A stretch of DNA of 64,000 nt. Source: a virus. A program made the translations under genes and the position numbers. The stretch's first letter is position 1, and every line of letters starts with the position of its first letter. Shown piece by piece: positions 1 to 9,009 of this stretch. The DNA lies in IMG/VR virus record IMGVR_UViG_3300010158_000060, positions 1-64,000 of that record. One strand, given 5' to 3'. The notes under the pieces are model-generated. The model was not told where the DNA came from and made no database searches. It saw only the letters and a list, made by a program, of their open reading frames with translations.

Positions 1-2
1 AA

Positions 3-386
3 ATTTCTTGGCCTGAATTATCTAATCAAACATTAGCTGAAAGATTCTCAATGTTAGATCCTGAAGATTGTACAAAATTTTATTGGATAGATGCTGTACC
101 TTTTGGAAATACACCTCCCACTGGACAGCCCGGTCAATTAGTAAAATGGGCAACTGATCCATTAGATCCAACTTTATTTGGTGAATATGCATGGGATCCT
201 GTTACAAATATGTGGAGTGTAACATTAGGTAATATAATAGTTAGCATAGGTCAAATAAACAGATCAAGAAGAAATGCTTGGTTAGCATCATTTAATGCAC
301 TTACATTAGCAAATGCACCTTTTATTTGGGCTAATGATTACGTAATGTTTCATAGATTTAAATATGAATTAAAATATCCAGTTTAA
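3..386 (+). CDS. Structural-type protein, 5' end outside window
   Basis: The reading frame is open from the first bases of the window into the methionine at 51, and the upstream residues (ISWPELSNQTLAERFS) look like ordinary protein. The true start therefore lies to the left and this is a partial gene. The visible part is about 127 residues, rich in Trp, Asn and aromatic residues, with no signal peptide or membrane segment. It ends with TAA, and the next gene starts two bases later, so the two are probably translated together. I do not recognise the family. Position just before the connector/tail genes suggests a virion component such as a head-tail or fibre-associated protein; this is inference from context only. 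Confidence 0.75.
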   Translation: MSWPELSNQTLAERFSMLDPEDCTKFYWIDAVPFGNTPPTGQPGQLVKWATDPLDPTLFGEYAWDPVTNMWSVTLGNIIVSIGQINRSRRNAWLASFNALTLANAPFIWANDYVMFHRFKYELKYPV

Positions 387-388
387 TT

Positions 389-1033
389 ATGAGTTTTATA
401 AAGAACATAGAAATTTGGAATAATTACATACCTAGAGTTTGTAATGTTGATTTGGAAGATTATTGTCTTAATGGTGCAATAGGTAATACTTGTACTGAAA
501 ATACAGGTTTTCCTGATACAATAGATTTATTTACAACAGCAAGAGCAACATATGATGCTTGGTTAAATGCTGTTAATGAATACTTTTTATCTTCATATGC
601 TTTTTATTATGATCCTGGTTATCAAGATCCTATTACAGGAGATATAATTATACCTGAAGGTTTACTTAATGAAAAATGTAATTCTTTAAGTAATTTAACT
701 GCAATGTGTGATTTATATTATGGACAACCTGATGGTTTTATTATAAAATCTATAAATTTTAGATCTAAAAGAGAGCAGATGCAAAATTCATTATTGCCTT
801 TGGGAGACCCTAATAAAAAAACAGGTGTGGAAACAATCACAATAAATATTCCAGTAGGACCAAATGTACCAGATCAACCATATACATACACTATAGATTT
901 TACAAATTATCAAACTCCTGAGTATAGTCATTATTTAGAATTTAGAACAGTACTGGGATTAATGATGCAACAACTTAAAAAAATTATGACTGCTACAGGT
1001 AATCATCCTTTAACACCATTTAATATTCCTTGA
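389..1033 (+). CDS. Hypothetical structural-type protein
   Basis: This 214-residue protein starts at an ATG two bases after the preceding stop and ends with TGA just before an intrinsic terminator. It is soluble in appearance, rich in aromatic residues and Asn, with four cysteines in the N-terminal 110 residues. Like its upstream neighbour it has a central stretch with an AWL(N/A) core (TYDAWLNAVNEYF here), which may mean the two are distantly related. No catalytic motif is visible. The family is not recognised; a minor virion protein is the most likely role from its place before the tail genes. Confidence 0.75.
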   Translation: MSFIKNIEIWNNYIPRVCNVDLEDYCLNGAIGNTCTENTGFPDTIDLFTTARATYDAWLNAVNEYFLSSYAFYYDPGYQDPITGDIIIPEGLLNEKCNSLSNLTAMCDLYYGQPDGFIIKSINFRSKREQMQNSLLPLGDPNKKTGVETITINIPVGPNVPDQPYTYTIDFTNYQTPEYSHYLEFRTVLGLMMQQLKKIMTATGNHPLTPFNIP

Positions 1034-1080
1034 TATTAGTTAGTTGAAGTTTGTTGGTTTATTCTTACAACTACGGACAG

Positions 1081-1107
1081 ACCCCTGCACTTGTAGGGGT
1101 TTTGTTT
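1081..1107 (+). terminator. Intrinsic terminator after the first gene pair
   Basis: A stem ACCCCT/AGGGGT (1081-1086 with 1095-1100) can extend by two pairs into an ACTT tetraloop and is followed directly by a T-rich run TTTGTTTT. It lies about 50 bases after the TGA of the 214-residue gene, so it should end that transcript before the tail-gene run. Confidence 0.8.
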
Positions 1108-1121
1108 TATAGCTATATTTG
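1090..1121 (+). promoter_or_regulatory. Putative Bacteroidetes-type promoter for tail genes
   Basis: TATATTTG at 1114-1121 matches the Bacteroidetes -7 consensus TAnnTTTG exactly. Twenty bases upstream is CTTG (1090-1093), three of four matches to the -33 TTTG. The upstream element falls inside the terminator hairpin, giving a compact terminator-promoter. The start codon at 1151 is about 30 bases downstream. Consensus matching in AT-rich DNA is weak evidence. Confidence 0.35.
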
Positions 1122-1150
1122 CTAATATAACTAATTTTTACTATATTATT

Positions 1151-1732
1151 ATGAGAGAGTTTAAGACACCTGATTTATCAGCACCGAGATATAGACCTGA
1201 AGTATCTAATCTTTTAGACAAAGAGTTCTTTGATGGATTTAAAAAAAAGTATCCTAGATATGCTAAGTATGAAAACAGCATGTTAAAGAATATAACAAAG
1301 ACATTTAATAGAACAGTGTATAATATGGTTGTTGATAGTAGAGATGGTGTTCAACTACCTGATCAAATTGGATGGCTTTTTGTAGGAACATGTCAACAAA
1401 GTAAGAAAAGAAATGTTGATTTTTCTAAATCTAGACAGTATGGTGTAGAAGTGAATAATAATAATTTTGCTACGGATGGAAAGTTAGCAAAGATATTCTT
1501 TACAAGCAATGCACTAAAACATAAAATGAAAAATAGAGAGTATTGGACTTTTGTTGCATGTAGAGATTTTAAAAGACTTGTTGCTAAATCATATCCTGAA
1601 AATTGGAATATGTACAGAGTAGTAGAGAATAATAAAAAAATCAAAAAACTATATCAACAAGTATACTATGCGGGAAAGGAAGCGGCACTTACCCAAAATG
1701 CTCTTAAAACATATAATGAATTTGAATTATGA
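1151..1732 (+). CDS. Conserved phage virion protein, probable ring/connector component
   Basis: This 193-residue, basic, lysine-rich protein opens a new transcription unit after the terminator. No enzyme motif, signal peptide or membrane segment is visible. Its stop overlaps the start of the next gene (TTATGA), so the two are translationally coupled. In crAss-like phages, several small genes of this size directly before the tail hub and muzzle encode ring proteins of the neck. Size, place and coupling fit that, but I assign it by context and not by a recognised motif. It could equally be a head-completion factor. Confidence 0.7.
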   Translation: MREFKTPDLSAPRYRPEVSNLLDKEFFDGFKKKYPRYAKYENSMLKNITKTFNRTVYNMVVDSRDGVQLPDQIGWLFVGTCQQSKKRNVDFSKSRQYGVEVNNNNFATDGKLAKIFFTSNALKHKMKNREYWTFVACRDFKRLVAKSYPENWNMYRVVENNKKIKKLYQQVYYAGKEAALTQNALKTYNEFEL

Positions 1733-2400
1733 CAACAGTTGGTGAAGCAATATCAAGAATGAGAAACACTCTTAAAGCAGTAAAAGAAGATCCATTCTTA
1801 ACTGATAGAGTGATTTATTTATCTCTTTTAAAGTATGGTCAAACATTACTTAAAAGAGAAGACAACCAGTATAGACTTATGAAAATAAGTTCTATATTTT
1901 CTGTATTACCTTTTGTAGAACTTATAGATGTAGATAAGATTGAAGCTGGATGTACAGGAGTATATTCAGGATGCTACTTTAAAAGGACTAAAGAAAAAAT
2001 TCCTTCTATATTAAATGGTGTACTAGGTCCTATTATACGTACTGTATCTTCAATAGATGGTAGTGATATTATGTTTAGAACAAATCCTGGTACTTGGGTT
2101 TCTATAACAAGATCAACTACTTTTAAATATAACACAAGAAAATATTTTTGGTTTTTAAATGGCTATTTGTATCTACCTAATGTTGATTGGGAGGCCATAA
2201 GAATAGAAGCTATATTTGATGGTGATATCACAGCTTATCAATGTGATCCAGAAGATCAATGTAAACTTAAACAAGATCAACCATTTCCATTTCCTGATTA
2301 TTTATTTTCAGAAATAGAACAGTATGCACTAAAAGAATTAACCATGATTGCTCAAATACCAGTTGACGGTACTGATGACGGTCAAAATATTTTAAGATAA
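1729..2400 (+). CDS. Probable ring / head-tail connector protein
   Basis: The 223-residue protein starts inside the last codons of the previous gene and ends in a TAATG overlap with the next one. It has a mixed N-terminal part, a central beta-rich region (about residues 70-165) and a helical C-terminal stretch beginning near FPFPDYLFSEIEQYALKEL. That kind of final helix is common in connector and tail-completion proteins of short-tailed phages. The family is crAss-like structural by context; which ring position it takes cannot be told from sequence alone. No enzymatic motif is present. Confidence 0.7.
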   Translation: MTTVGEAISRMRNTLKAVKEDPFLTDRVIYLSLLKYGQTLLKREDNQYRLMKISSIFSVLPFVELIDVDKIEAGCTGVYSGCYFKRTKEKIPSILNGVLGPIIRTVSSIDGSDIMFRTNPGTWVSITRSTTFKYNTRKYFWFLNGYLYLPNVDWEAIRIEAIFDGDITAYQCDPEDQCKLKQDQPFPFPDYLFSEIEQYALKELTMIAQIPVDGTDDGQNILR

Positions 2401-3452
2401 TGGACTTTAATTATACACTCAAATACAGAACATTTGACCAATTGATGGAAGATGTTCAGATTGATTTACCAAGCTTTGCTTTAGAGAACATGATTGAGCC
2501 ACAGCAATTAATTAAACTTGCTAGAAAGATCAATTATGATTTAGGTCTTAGAATCAATCAAACTAAAGAAGTGGTACTAGATATCTGTCATGGAAGAGTT
2601 AAGCTCCCAGACGACTTCTATGTATGGAATTTTGGTATGTCCTGCCATGAAAGAACAGAGCATGTTGGTTATGATGGAAGAGTTGGTGGAACTAATATAC
2701 AAGAGGTTCCATTAGGAACTGTAAAATATCAAGAATTTCCTGGTGGTGTAGATAGTTGTGCTGTAGCAACAGTTAACTGTAGAACCTGTAATTCTAATCC
2801 ATGCAACCACACAGCTGCTTGTGGACTTAATACACCTATCACAAATACAACACCAACTTATGATCCAGAGAATCCTTATGGAGATACATGTGTAGCTCCA
2901 AGAGTATTTATGAATTGTAAAGGAGAGTCATATGAATTAATCCAAGTAGTTCACTCAGGACTTACAAGAAAATATAATACACTTGTTCAGTTAAGAATGA
3001 AACCAAGTCAGAACATAGAATGTGAATGTCCTAACTTGTATTATAATGGTCCAGATGAAGGTTGGCTTAAAGATGGTTTTCTTTTTACTACTTTCCAAGA
3101 TGGTCATGTTTATGTAAATTACCAAGGAGAACTACAAGATGAGAATGGAAACTTAATGGTTCCTGATCATCCAAGACTTAATGATTACTATGAATATGCA
3201 TTCAAGAAAAGAATTCTTGAAAACTTATATTTGAATGGAGAGGATGTAGCTCAAAGATTACAAATCATTTTACCTGAACTAAAAGATGCTAGAAATAATG
3301 CTCTTAGTTTAGTTAACACTCCAAACTTCAGAGAGATGGAGCAACTATGGTGGACTAATAGAAGAGCTCAGTATTCTAAATACTATGACATGTTTAAAGC
3401 TCCAACATTTGGTAATTATGCTAGGTTAAATTATAATACTAAAGTAATCTAA
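2400..3452 (+). CDS. Probable tail hub / tubular protein
   Basis: This 350-residue protein shares its ATG with the previous stop (TAATG) and ends one base before the giant muzzle-like gene. The N-terminal part includes INYDLGLRINQTKEVV followed by GRVKLPDDFYVWNF. This looks like the beta-rich tail adaptor fold of crAss-like tail genes. A cysteine/histidine-rich insertion occupies about residues 119-141 (CRTCNSNPCNHTAAC), with two more cysteine pairs near residues 165-205. These could bind metal or form disulfides in the mature tail. The position right before the very large tail protein fits the tail hub seen in crAss-like virions. Function is inferred from order and general appearance. Confidence 0.7.
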   Translation: MDFNYTLKYRTFDQLMEDVQIDLPSFALENMIEPQQLIKLARKINYDLGLRINQTKEVVLDICHGRVKLPDDFYVWNFGMSCHERTEHVGYDGRVGGTNIQEVPLGTVKYQEFPGGVDSCAVATVNCRTCNSNPCNHTAACGLNTPITNTTPTYDPENPYGDTCVAPRVFMNCKGESYELIQVVHSGLTRKYNTLVQLRMKPSQNIECECPNLYYNGPDEGWLKDGFLFTTFQDGHVYVNYQGELQDENGNLMVPDHPRLNDYYEYAFKKRILENLYLNGEDVAQRLQIILPELKDARNNALSLVNTPNFREMEQLWWTNRRAQYSKYYDMFKAPTFGNYARLNYNTKVI

Positions 3453-3453
3453 G

Positions 3454-6400
3454 ATGGCAGATATGCAAGATACTTCCCAGACTATAACGGATAGTTTTAT
3501 AAAGGGGCTTAATAAAGATTCAGATTCTTCATATGTTACAGACGGTATGTGGACACATGCTGTCAACATGGTGAATAACTCTAAGACAGGTAAAGTAGGT
3601 TCAATATCTAATGAAGCTGCTAATTATATTTGTTTTAATGCTGGTGCATTTATGCCTAGTATTGCTGTAGAAAAATTAGTAATAGGGACTGTATATCTTT
3701 TTTCAGATAAGTGGATAATATTTACAGCGGGTCATAATACAAATGGTCAGCCTGTAAGTTCTGAAATTGGTTTATTTGAAGAAGAACAATGTAATTATAA
3801 ACCTATTGTAATTGATGCTTGTTTAAATTTTGATAAAAGATATTTAATATCTGGTGTATCAAGATTGAAAGAAGATTGTACATGGCAAGTATATTGGGGT
3901 GATGGTTTAAATCCAGATAGATATTTAAATGTTGGAGATCCACATACATGGCCTGGACCAGATTATTCCTACATAACATCTATAGGAGCTAATGCAAATT
4001 ACTACCAAGGACCTGGAGGAACTAAAATACTTTGGCCAAATGTACAATGGATAAAAAAATGTGAAGTTGTTAATGACTGTAACATATGTGAAAACACAAA
4101 CAAATTAGATTGTGAGCATATTAGATTAGCTAGACTTATGACTACACCTTGTTTAAACTTAACAAGAGGACAACAAGGGGGTACACTGGCTAACGGGACA
4201 TATTTTGCTCTTATAGCATATACTATAAAAGGACAGAAAGTAACTGATTATTTTGCACAAAGTAATTATCAGTTTATTTACTCACCTCAAGATCTTCAAG
4301 GATCACTTACTTTAAACATATCTGCAGATAATGTAAACTTTGATGAGTTTCAATTAGTAATGGTGAAGTGTGTTAACCAACAAACTGTAGCGCAGTTAAT
4401 GGGTATATACTCCACTAATACATCTACCGTAAGTATTGATCAAATTGATAATGGAGCTAACATAACAATACCTCTAGAACAACTTCCTTTACAAACTCCA
4501 GTATTTGAAACTTCAAATCAGATAGCAGAAGTAAATAATTATTTGCTAAGAGTTGGACCAAGAAGTAAGTTTGATTTTAATTATCAACCATTAGCTAACT
4601 TAATTAGAACTAAGTGGGCTTCTGTAGAATACCCTGCAGATTACTACATAAAAGGTGGTAACAAAACTAACTATATGAGAGATGAAGTATATTCATTTTT
4701 TATTAGATGGGTATATAATACAGGAGATAAAACTTCTACTTATCATATCCCAGGAAGACCACCTAGAAACTTTAATGTTCCTAACGGAGCAAGTTTAATT
4801 GAAAATGCTATTTTAATTGGTAATCAAAATACATTATACTCAGATGATAAAGTATTTGAAGTTTATAATACTGCTACAATAGACAATTCATCCTCACTAG
4901 TCGGTACTAATACTGATGACGGGGGAACTGTTATAGCAACAGGAGACATGGGATATTGGGAATCAACAGAGAAGTATCCTGATAATAGACCAGACATATG
5001 GAATCCATCTGCACACTGTTGGACAGGTCAAGATGCAACTGTAAATCCGGAAGAGTTTGATTTATGTGGTAAACACATTAGACATCATAAATTTCCAGAA
5101 GATTATGCAGCTGGAAGTACAGCAGATACAGTAACACATTTCAGAAGAAATCCTTCTCCTCAAAATAATACTAATCAGTTTTTTATTAGACTAATGGGTG
5201 TTTATTTTGAAAATGTTGCTTTACCAAAAGATAATGATGGTAATGATATACCAGGTATTGTAGGTTTTGAAATTCTTAGAGGTTCAAGAGAAGGTAACAA
5301 AACAATTGTTGCTAAAGGAATGGTAAACAATTTAAGAACTTATCAGGTTCCTGGCTCAGGTAATATTAGTACTACAGGTTTATATCCTAATTATCCATTT
5401 AATACTATACAACCTCTTAGTGCTGCACTAGGGGGTCATGTTGCTAATTATAATGATCCATTTATTAGAGCCGGTATAAGTAATGATCCAAATTTTGTAT
5501 ATACTCAAAGTGTACCTGATGATATCTTTAGTTTTCACTCACCGGATACTATGATGACTACACCTTTTTTATCAACAACAGAATTTAAAACTTATGGTCA
5601 ATTATCAGGATACAGTCAACAAAATTTTAATACTCCATCAGATCATCCTAAATTTAAATTGTTATCAGATGTTATTATTGTACCAATGTTACTTGCAGGA
5701 TTTGTCGAAGCAATTATTTCATCTGTTGGCAAAAGAACTGCTGTATCTAAAGGTCCTGCATATCAAGATCTTGAAGTTCCAGATGTTAGAGGTAAAGAAT
5801 TAAAAAATCATGAAATTGGTGGTTTTGTAACTAGTTTTGGAAATTTTCTTGAACCGGGTGTCTTAGCAGCAGGATCTGGTGATACATTTACAGGAAGTGT
5901 AACTTTTAAACCCTTAAATGGTGGTGATTTTTATGGTGAAAGTGGTAAAATTACAACAGAACAAGAAGGTATTCAAGTAAGTAAACCTGGTGATTTTGAT
6001 ACAAAATTAAATAGTTTCATTGGTACATTTGGTACATTAAATGCTCAAAGTACTCTTCCATCTATTATAGCAAATATTGGAGCTGGTGGTGGTAATTATG
6101 AAGATACATATGAAGATGCTGCCAAAAGTGCTAAAGATGTACTAGGTGGTATATATACAGCTCAAGAAATACATTCTGAATGGAATGATTCAAGATATTT
6201 ACCTACAAGTTTAAAAGGGGTAAATAATACAGGTAGATTTGCTTATTATTTCTCAGAAGGAATGAGAGTAACTTTAGATCTTATTTATGTTTTAACAGCA
6301 TACAAACAATATGCATTACAACAAAAAGCATACGGTTTTTATGCTAACATTGAAAAAAACTTAAATACTGATACTACAAGATTTAAAATGGAAGATGGTT

Positions 6401-9009
6401 TTTATCTAAGAGATAATATACAATCTGTATCTAGATATCAAGACAATAATGGTACATGGAGATCTTATAATATTAATAATATAAAAAGATCACCTAAAGT
6501 AATTGTAAGAACTAAAGCCGGTAATAATCAAAACATAGGTCCTAAACTATTATCTGGTGATAAATCATTAACTACATTAGGTACATTAATACAAACAAAC
6601 CCTACTTCTTTACTTCCTATTGGAACAAGTTTACCAGATTTTGAAGGTAATATTGATAGAACTTTTTCATTACCTATTCAAAGTCACTATGGTGCTATAA
6701 GAGGTAGAGTAAGAAACCAATATGGTCAATTAGATTCTATCAAACAATTACCGGTTGGAACATGTGAGCAAAAGCTTTCTGATTATAATATTAATCCATC
6801 AACTATAGTTTGTGATTCTGTTAACATAATAAAAAATACAATTTTTAGAACTACTCTAATGTTTGGTGGTGATACTTACATTAATAGATATACTGAAAAA
6901 GATAGTATGTGTTTCTTCTTTGATTGGTTATATAATCAACCTAACGGTTTTGAATATAATTATTACTTGAGAAGTATGATTCCTAATCCAAGGTTTAGAT
7001 TAAATAGTAGATTTTATGATGCACAAGATTTTGCACAAGCATTTAATGTACTTAATGTAGCTAACTTACCTACTGTTATAAATAGTATAATTAGTATTAT
7101 TACAGGTGTTAGTAATTTTCCACCTGGTGAAGGTATATTACCAACTGATTTTTATAATTTAGATTATGTTAAAGATTCTAAAAAATATAATTACAATAAT
7201 GATAAAGCAGGAAACTATCCAGGATTCTTTACTTGTAAAGATTCTTATTTTTATATATCTGTATCTTCAATAAGAGACTTTTTTGTTGAGTCAGAAGTAT
7301 TAGTTGATTTTAGAACACAACCTGAAGAGATTGCAAGAAAGTATTACAATCCGTATAACTTTACAGATTATAATGCAATGTTTGATACTAATCCTCTTAT
7401 ACTTGGAGTAAATAGTTTTAATCAATATGATTATTCATTAAGTGTATCTAAGTTATATAATCAATATTTCTCATTAGGTAGTGTGCAAAGTAGATACTAT
7501 AATCCTAATGTAGCTGACTTATGTTATACATATTATCCAAATAGAATTATTTACTCATTACCTCAACAAGATGAAGCAATAAAAGATAGCTGGTTTGTTT
7601 ATTTAGTAAATAATTACAAAGCATTTAAGTCTCATGTAAGTGGTGTTAAGTCAATAAATAAATCTGGTTTAGTAATCACATTTAAAAATGATAGCCCTAT
7701 AATGTATCAGGGTGTGGATACTTTACAAACTGATTTAGGAACTAAAGTTACTTTAGGTGATGGAGGTTTATTTAGTCAAGCACCACAGCAGTTATCTAAT
7801 GCGGATAAACCATATGAATATGGAGCATCACAAAATAGATTGTCTGTAATATCTACACCAGTAGGTATATACTACATGTCTCAAGCTGCAGGTAAAGTAT
7901 TCTCAATTGGAGAAGGACTTCAAGAGATTTCTCAGCAAGGAATGAAATGGTGGTTCACTGTGTTCTTACCGTACAAATTAACACAAGACTTCCCATTGTA
8001 TCCTTATCAAGATAATCCAGTAGCAGGTATTGGATGTCAAGCAGTGTTTGATAATACAAATACTATTTTATACTTCTGTAAGAAAGATTATGAACTTAAA
8101 GATAAGTACAAAGGAAAAGTAACATACATTCCACTTAAAGGTGATAGCACAGGTGATTACTTTATGATTAATGGTAATACTACAGCTAAATTCAAACTTG
8201 GTGATCCAATCTTATTTAGAGATGCATCATGGACTATAAGTTATGACCCTAAAAATCAGTTCTGGATTAGTTTCCATGACTGGCATCCAGATCTATTCAT
8301 GCCTACTAAAGATGTATTTATATCTACAAAAGGTACCGGTGGTTGGAGACATAACTGGATCTGTGATAAGTATTGTAATTATTATGGTATTGATTATGCA
8401 TGTGAGATTGATGTTCCAATTACAACTGGTCAATCAGTTACTACTACAAGATCTGTTGAATACATAATGGAAGCATATAGAAAAACAGATAACTGTGTAG
8501 ATTCTTATCATGTACTAGATTATAACTTTGATACGGCTGTTGTATATAACTCAGAACAAGTATCGGGTTACTTAAATCTTAATATATATCCTAAGAATGA
8601 TCTTGCTCTTACAAGACAATTCCCAAGATTGAATCCAGTTACCTTAACTTCATTTGATATTTTATTTTCAAAAGAAGAAAACAAATATAGATTTAATCAG
8701 TTCTGGGATATTACAAAAGATAGAGGTGAGTTTCCAATTGGTACAGCTTACCCTGCTGGACAAGGACCATATGTATCTGGAACTACAACATTGTTAGGTA
8801 ATTATAGCAATTTAAATACATGGATTACAGAACCAGATGGTTTTAGAAGAGTATTAAATCAAAATAATCTTAACTATGCTAAGCCAGAATTACAAAGAAA
8901 AAAATTCAGACATTACATGAGTTTTATTAACTTCAAGAAAAATATATCTGGTAATACAAATATTGTTTTAAAAATTGATAATAGTAAAAATGAAATTTCT
9001 CTAAGATAA
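3454..9009 (+). CDS. Giant tail protein, probable muzzle/nozzle
   Basis: At 1851 residues this is the largest protein of the tail block. The N-terminus (FIKGLNKDSDSSYVTDGMW, then HAVNM) resembles the opening of nozzle-type tail proteins of short-tailed phages, where an early strand leads into a beta-propeller-like body. The rest is rich in Asn, Tyr, Gly and Thr, as in large beta proteins, without coiled coils or clear membrane segments. A Cys-rich patch lies near residues 203-235 (CEVVNDCNICE and two later cysteines), parallel to the patch in the preceding gene. In crAss-like virions a muzzle of comparable size follows the tail hub gene and closes the short tail. The gene overlaps the next by TAATG. 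Confidence 0.7.
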   Translation: MADMQDTSQTITDSFIKGLNKDSDSSYVTDGMWTHAVNMVNNSKTGKVGSISNEAANYICFNAGAFMPSIAVEKLVIGTVYLFSDKWIIFTAGHNTNGQPVSSEIGLFEEEQCNYKPIVIDACLNFDKRYLISGVSRLKEDCTWQVYWGDGLNPDRYLNVGDPHTWPGPDYSYITSIGANANYYQGPGGTKILWPNVQWIKKCEVVNDCNICENTNKLDCEHIRLARLMTTPCLNLTRGQQGGTLANGTYFALIAYTIKGQKVTDYFAQSNYQFIYSPQDLQGSLTLNISADNVNFDEFQLVMVKCVNQQTVAQLMGIYSTNTSTVSIDQIDNGANITIPLEQLPLQTPVFETSNQIAEVNNYLLRVGPRSKFDFNYQPLANLIRTKWASVEYPADYYIKGGNKTNYMRDEVYSFFIRWVYNTGDKTSTYHIPGRPPRNFNVPNGASLIENAILIGNQNTLYSDDKVFEVYNTATIDNSSSLVGTNTDDGGTVIATGDMGYWESTEKYPDNRPDIWNPSAHCWTGQDATVNPEEFDLCGKHIRHHKFPEDYAAGSTADTVTHFRRNPSPQNNTNQFFIRLMGVYFENVALPKDNDGNDIPGIVGFEILRGSREGNKTIVAKGMVNNLRTYQVPGSGNISTTGLYPNYPFNTIQPLSAALGGHVANYNDPFIRAGISNDPNFVYTQSVPDDIFSFHSPDTMMTTPFLSTTEFKTYGQLSGYSQQNFNTPSDHPKFKLLSDVIIVPMLLAGFVEAIISSVGKRTAVSKGPAYQDLEVPDVRGKELKNHEIGGFVTSFGNFLEPGVLAAGSGDTFTGSVTFKPLNGGDFYGESGKITTEQEGIQVSKPGDFDTKLNSFIGTFGTLNAQSTLPSIIANIGAGGGNYEDTYEDAAKSAKDVLGGIYTAQEIHSEWNDSRYLPTSLKGVNNTGRFAYYFSEGMRVTLDLIYVLTAYKQYALQQKAYGFYANIEKNLNTDTTRFKMEDGFYLRDNIQSVSRYQDNNGTWRSYNINNIKRSPKVIVRTKAGNNQNIGPKLLSGDKSLTTLGTLIQTNPTSLLPIGTSLPDFEGNIDRTFSLPIQSHYGAIRGRVRNQYGQLDSIKQLPVGTCEQKLSDYNINPSTIVCDSVNIIKNTIFRTTLMFGGDTYINRYTEKDSMCFFFDWLYNQPNGFEYNYYLRSMIPNPRFRLNSRFYDAQDFAQAFNVLNVANLPTVINSIISIITGVSNFPPGEGILPTDFYNLDYVKDSKKYNYNNDKAGNYPGFFTCKDSYFYISVSSIRDFFVESEVLVDFRTQPEEIARKYYNPYNFTDYNAMFDTNPLILGVNSFNQYDYSLSVSKLYNQYFSLGSVQSRYYNPNVADLCYTYYPNRIIYSLPQQDEAIKDSWFVYLVNNYKAFKSHVSGVKSINKSGLVITFKNDSPIMYQGVDTLQTDLGTKVTLGDGGLFSQAPQQLSNADKPYEYGASQNRLSVISTPVGIYYMSQAAGKVFSIGEGLQEISQQGMKWWFTVFLPYKLTQDFPLYPYQDNPVAGIGCQAVFDNTNTILYFCKKDYELKDKYKGKVTYIPLKGDSTGDYFMINGNTTAKFKLGDPILFRDASWTISYDPKNQFWISFHDWHPDLFMPTKDVFISTKGTGGWRHNWICDKYCNYYGIDYACEIDVPITTGQSVTTTRSVEYIMEAYRKTDNCVDSYHVLDYNFDTAVVYNSEQVSGYLNLNIYPKNDLALTRQFPRLNPVTLTSFDILFSKEENKYRFNQFWDITKDRGEFPIGTAYPAGQGPYVSGTTTLLGNYSNLNTWITEPDGFRRVLNQNNLNYAKPELQRKKFRHYMSFINFKKNISGNTNIVLKIDNSKNEISLR

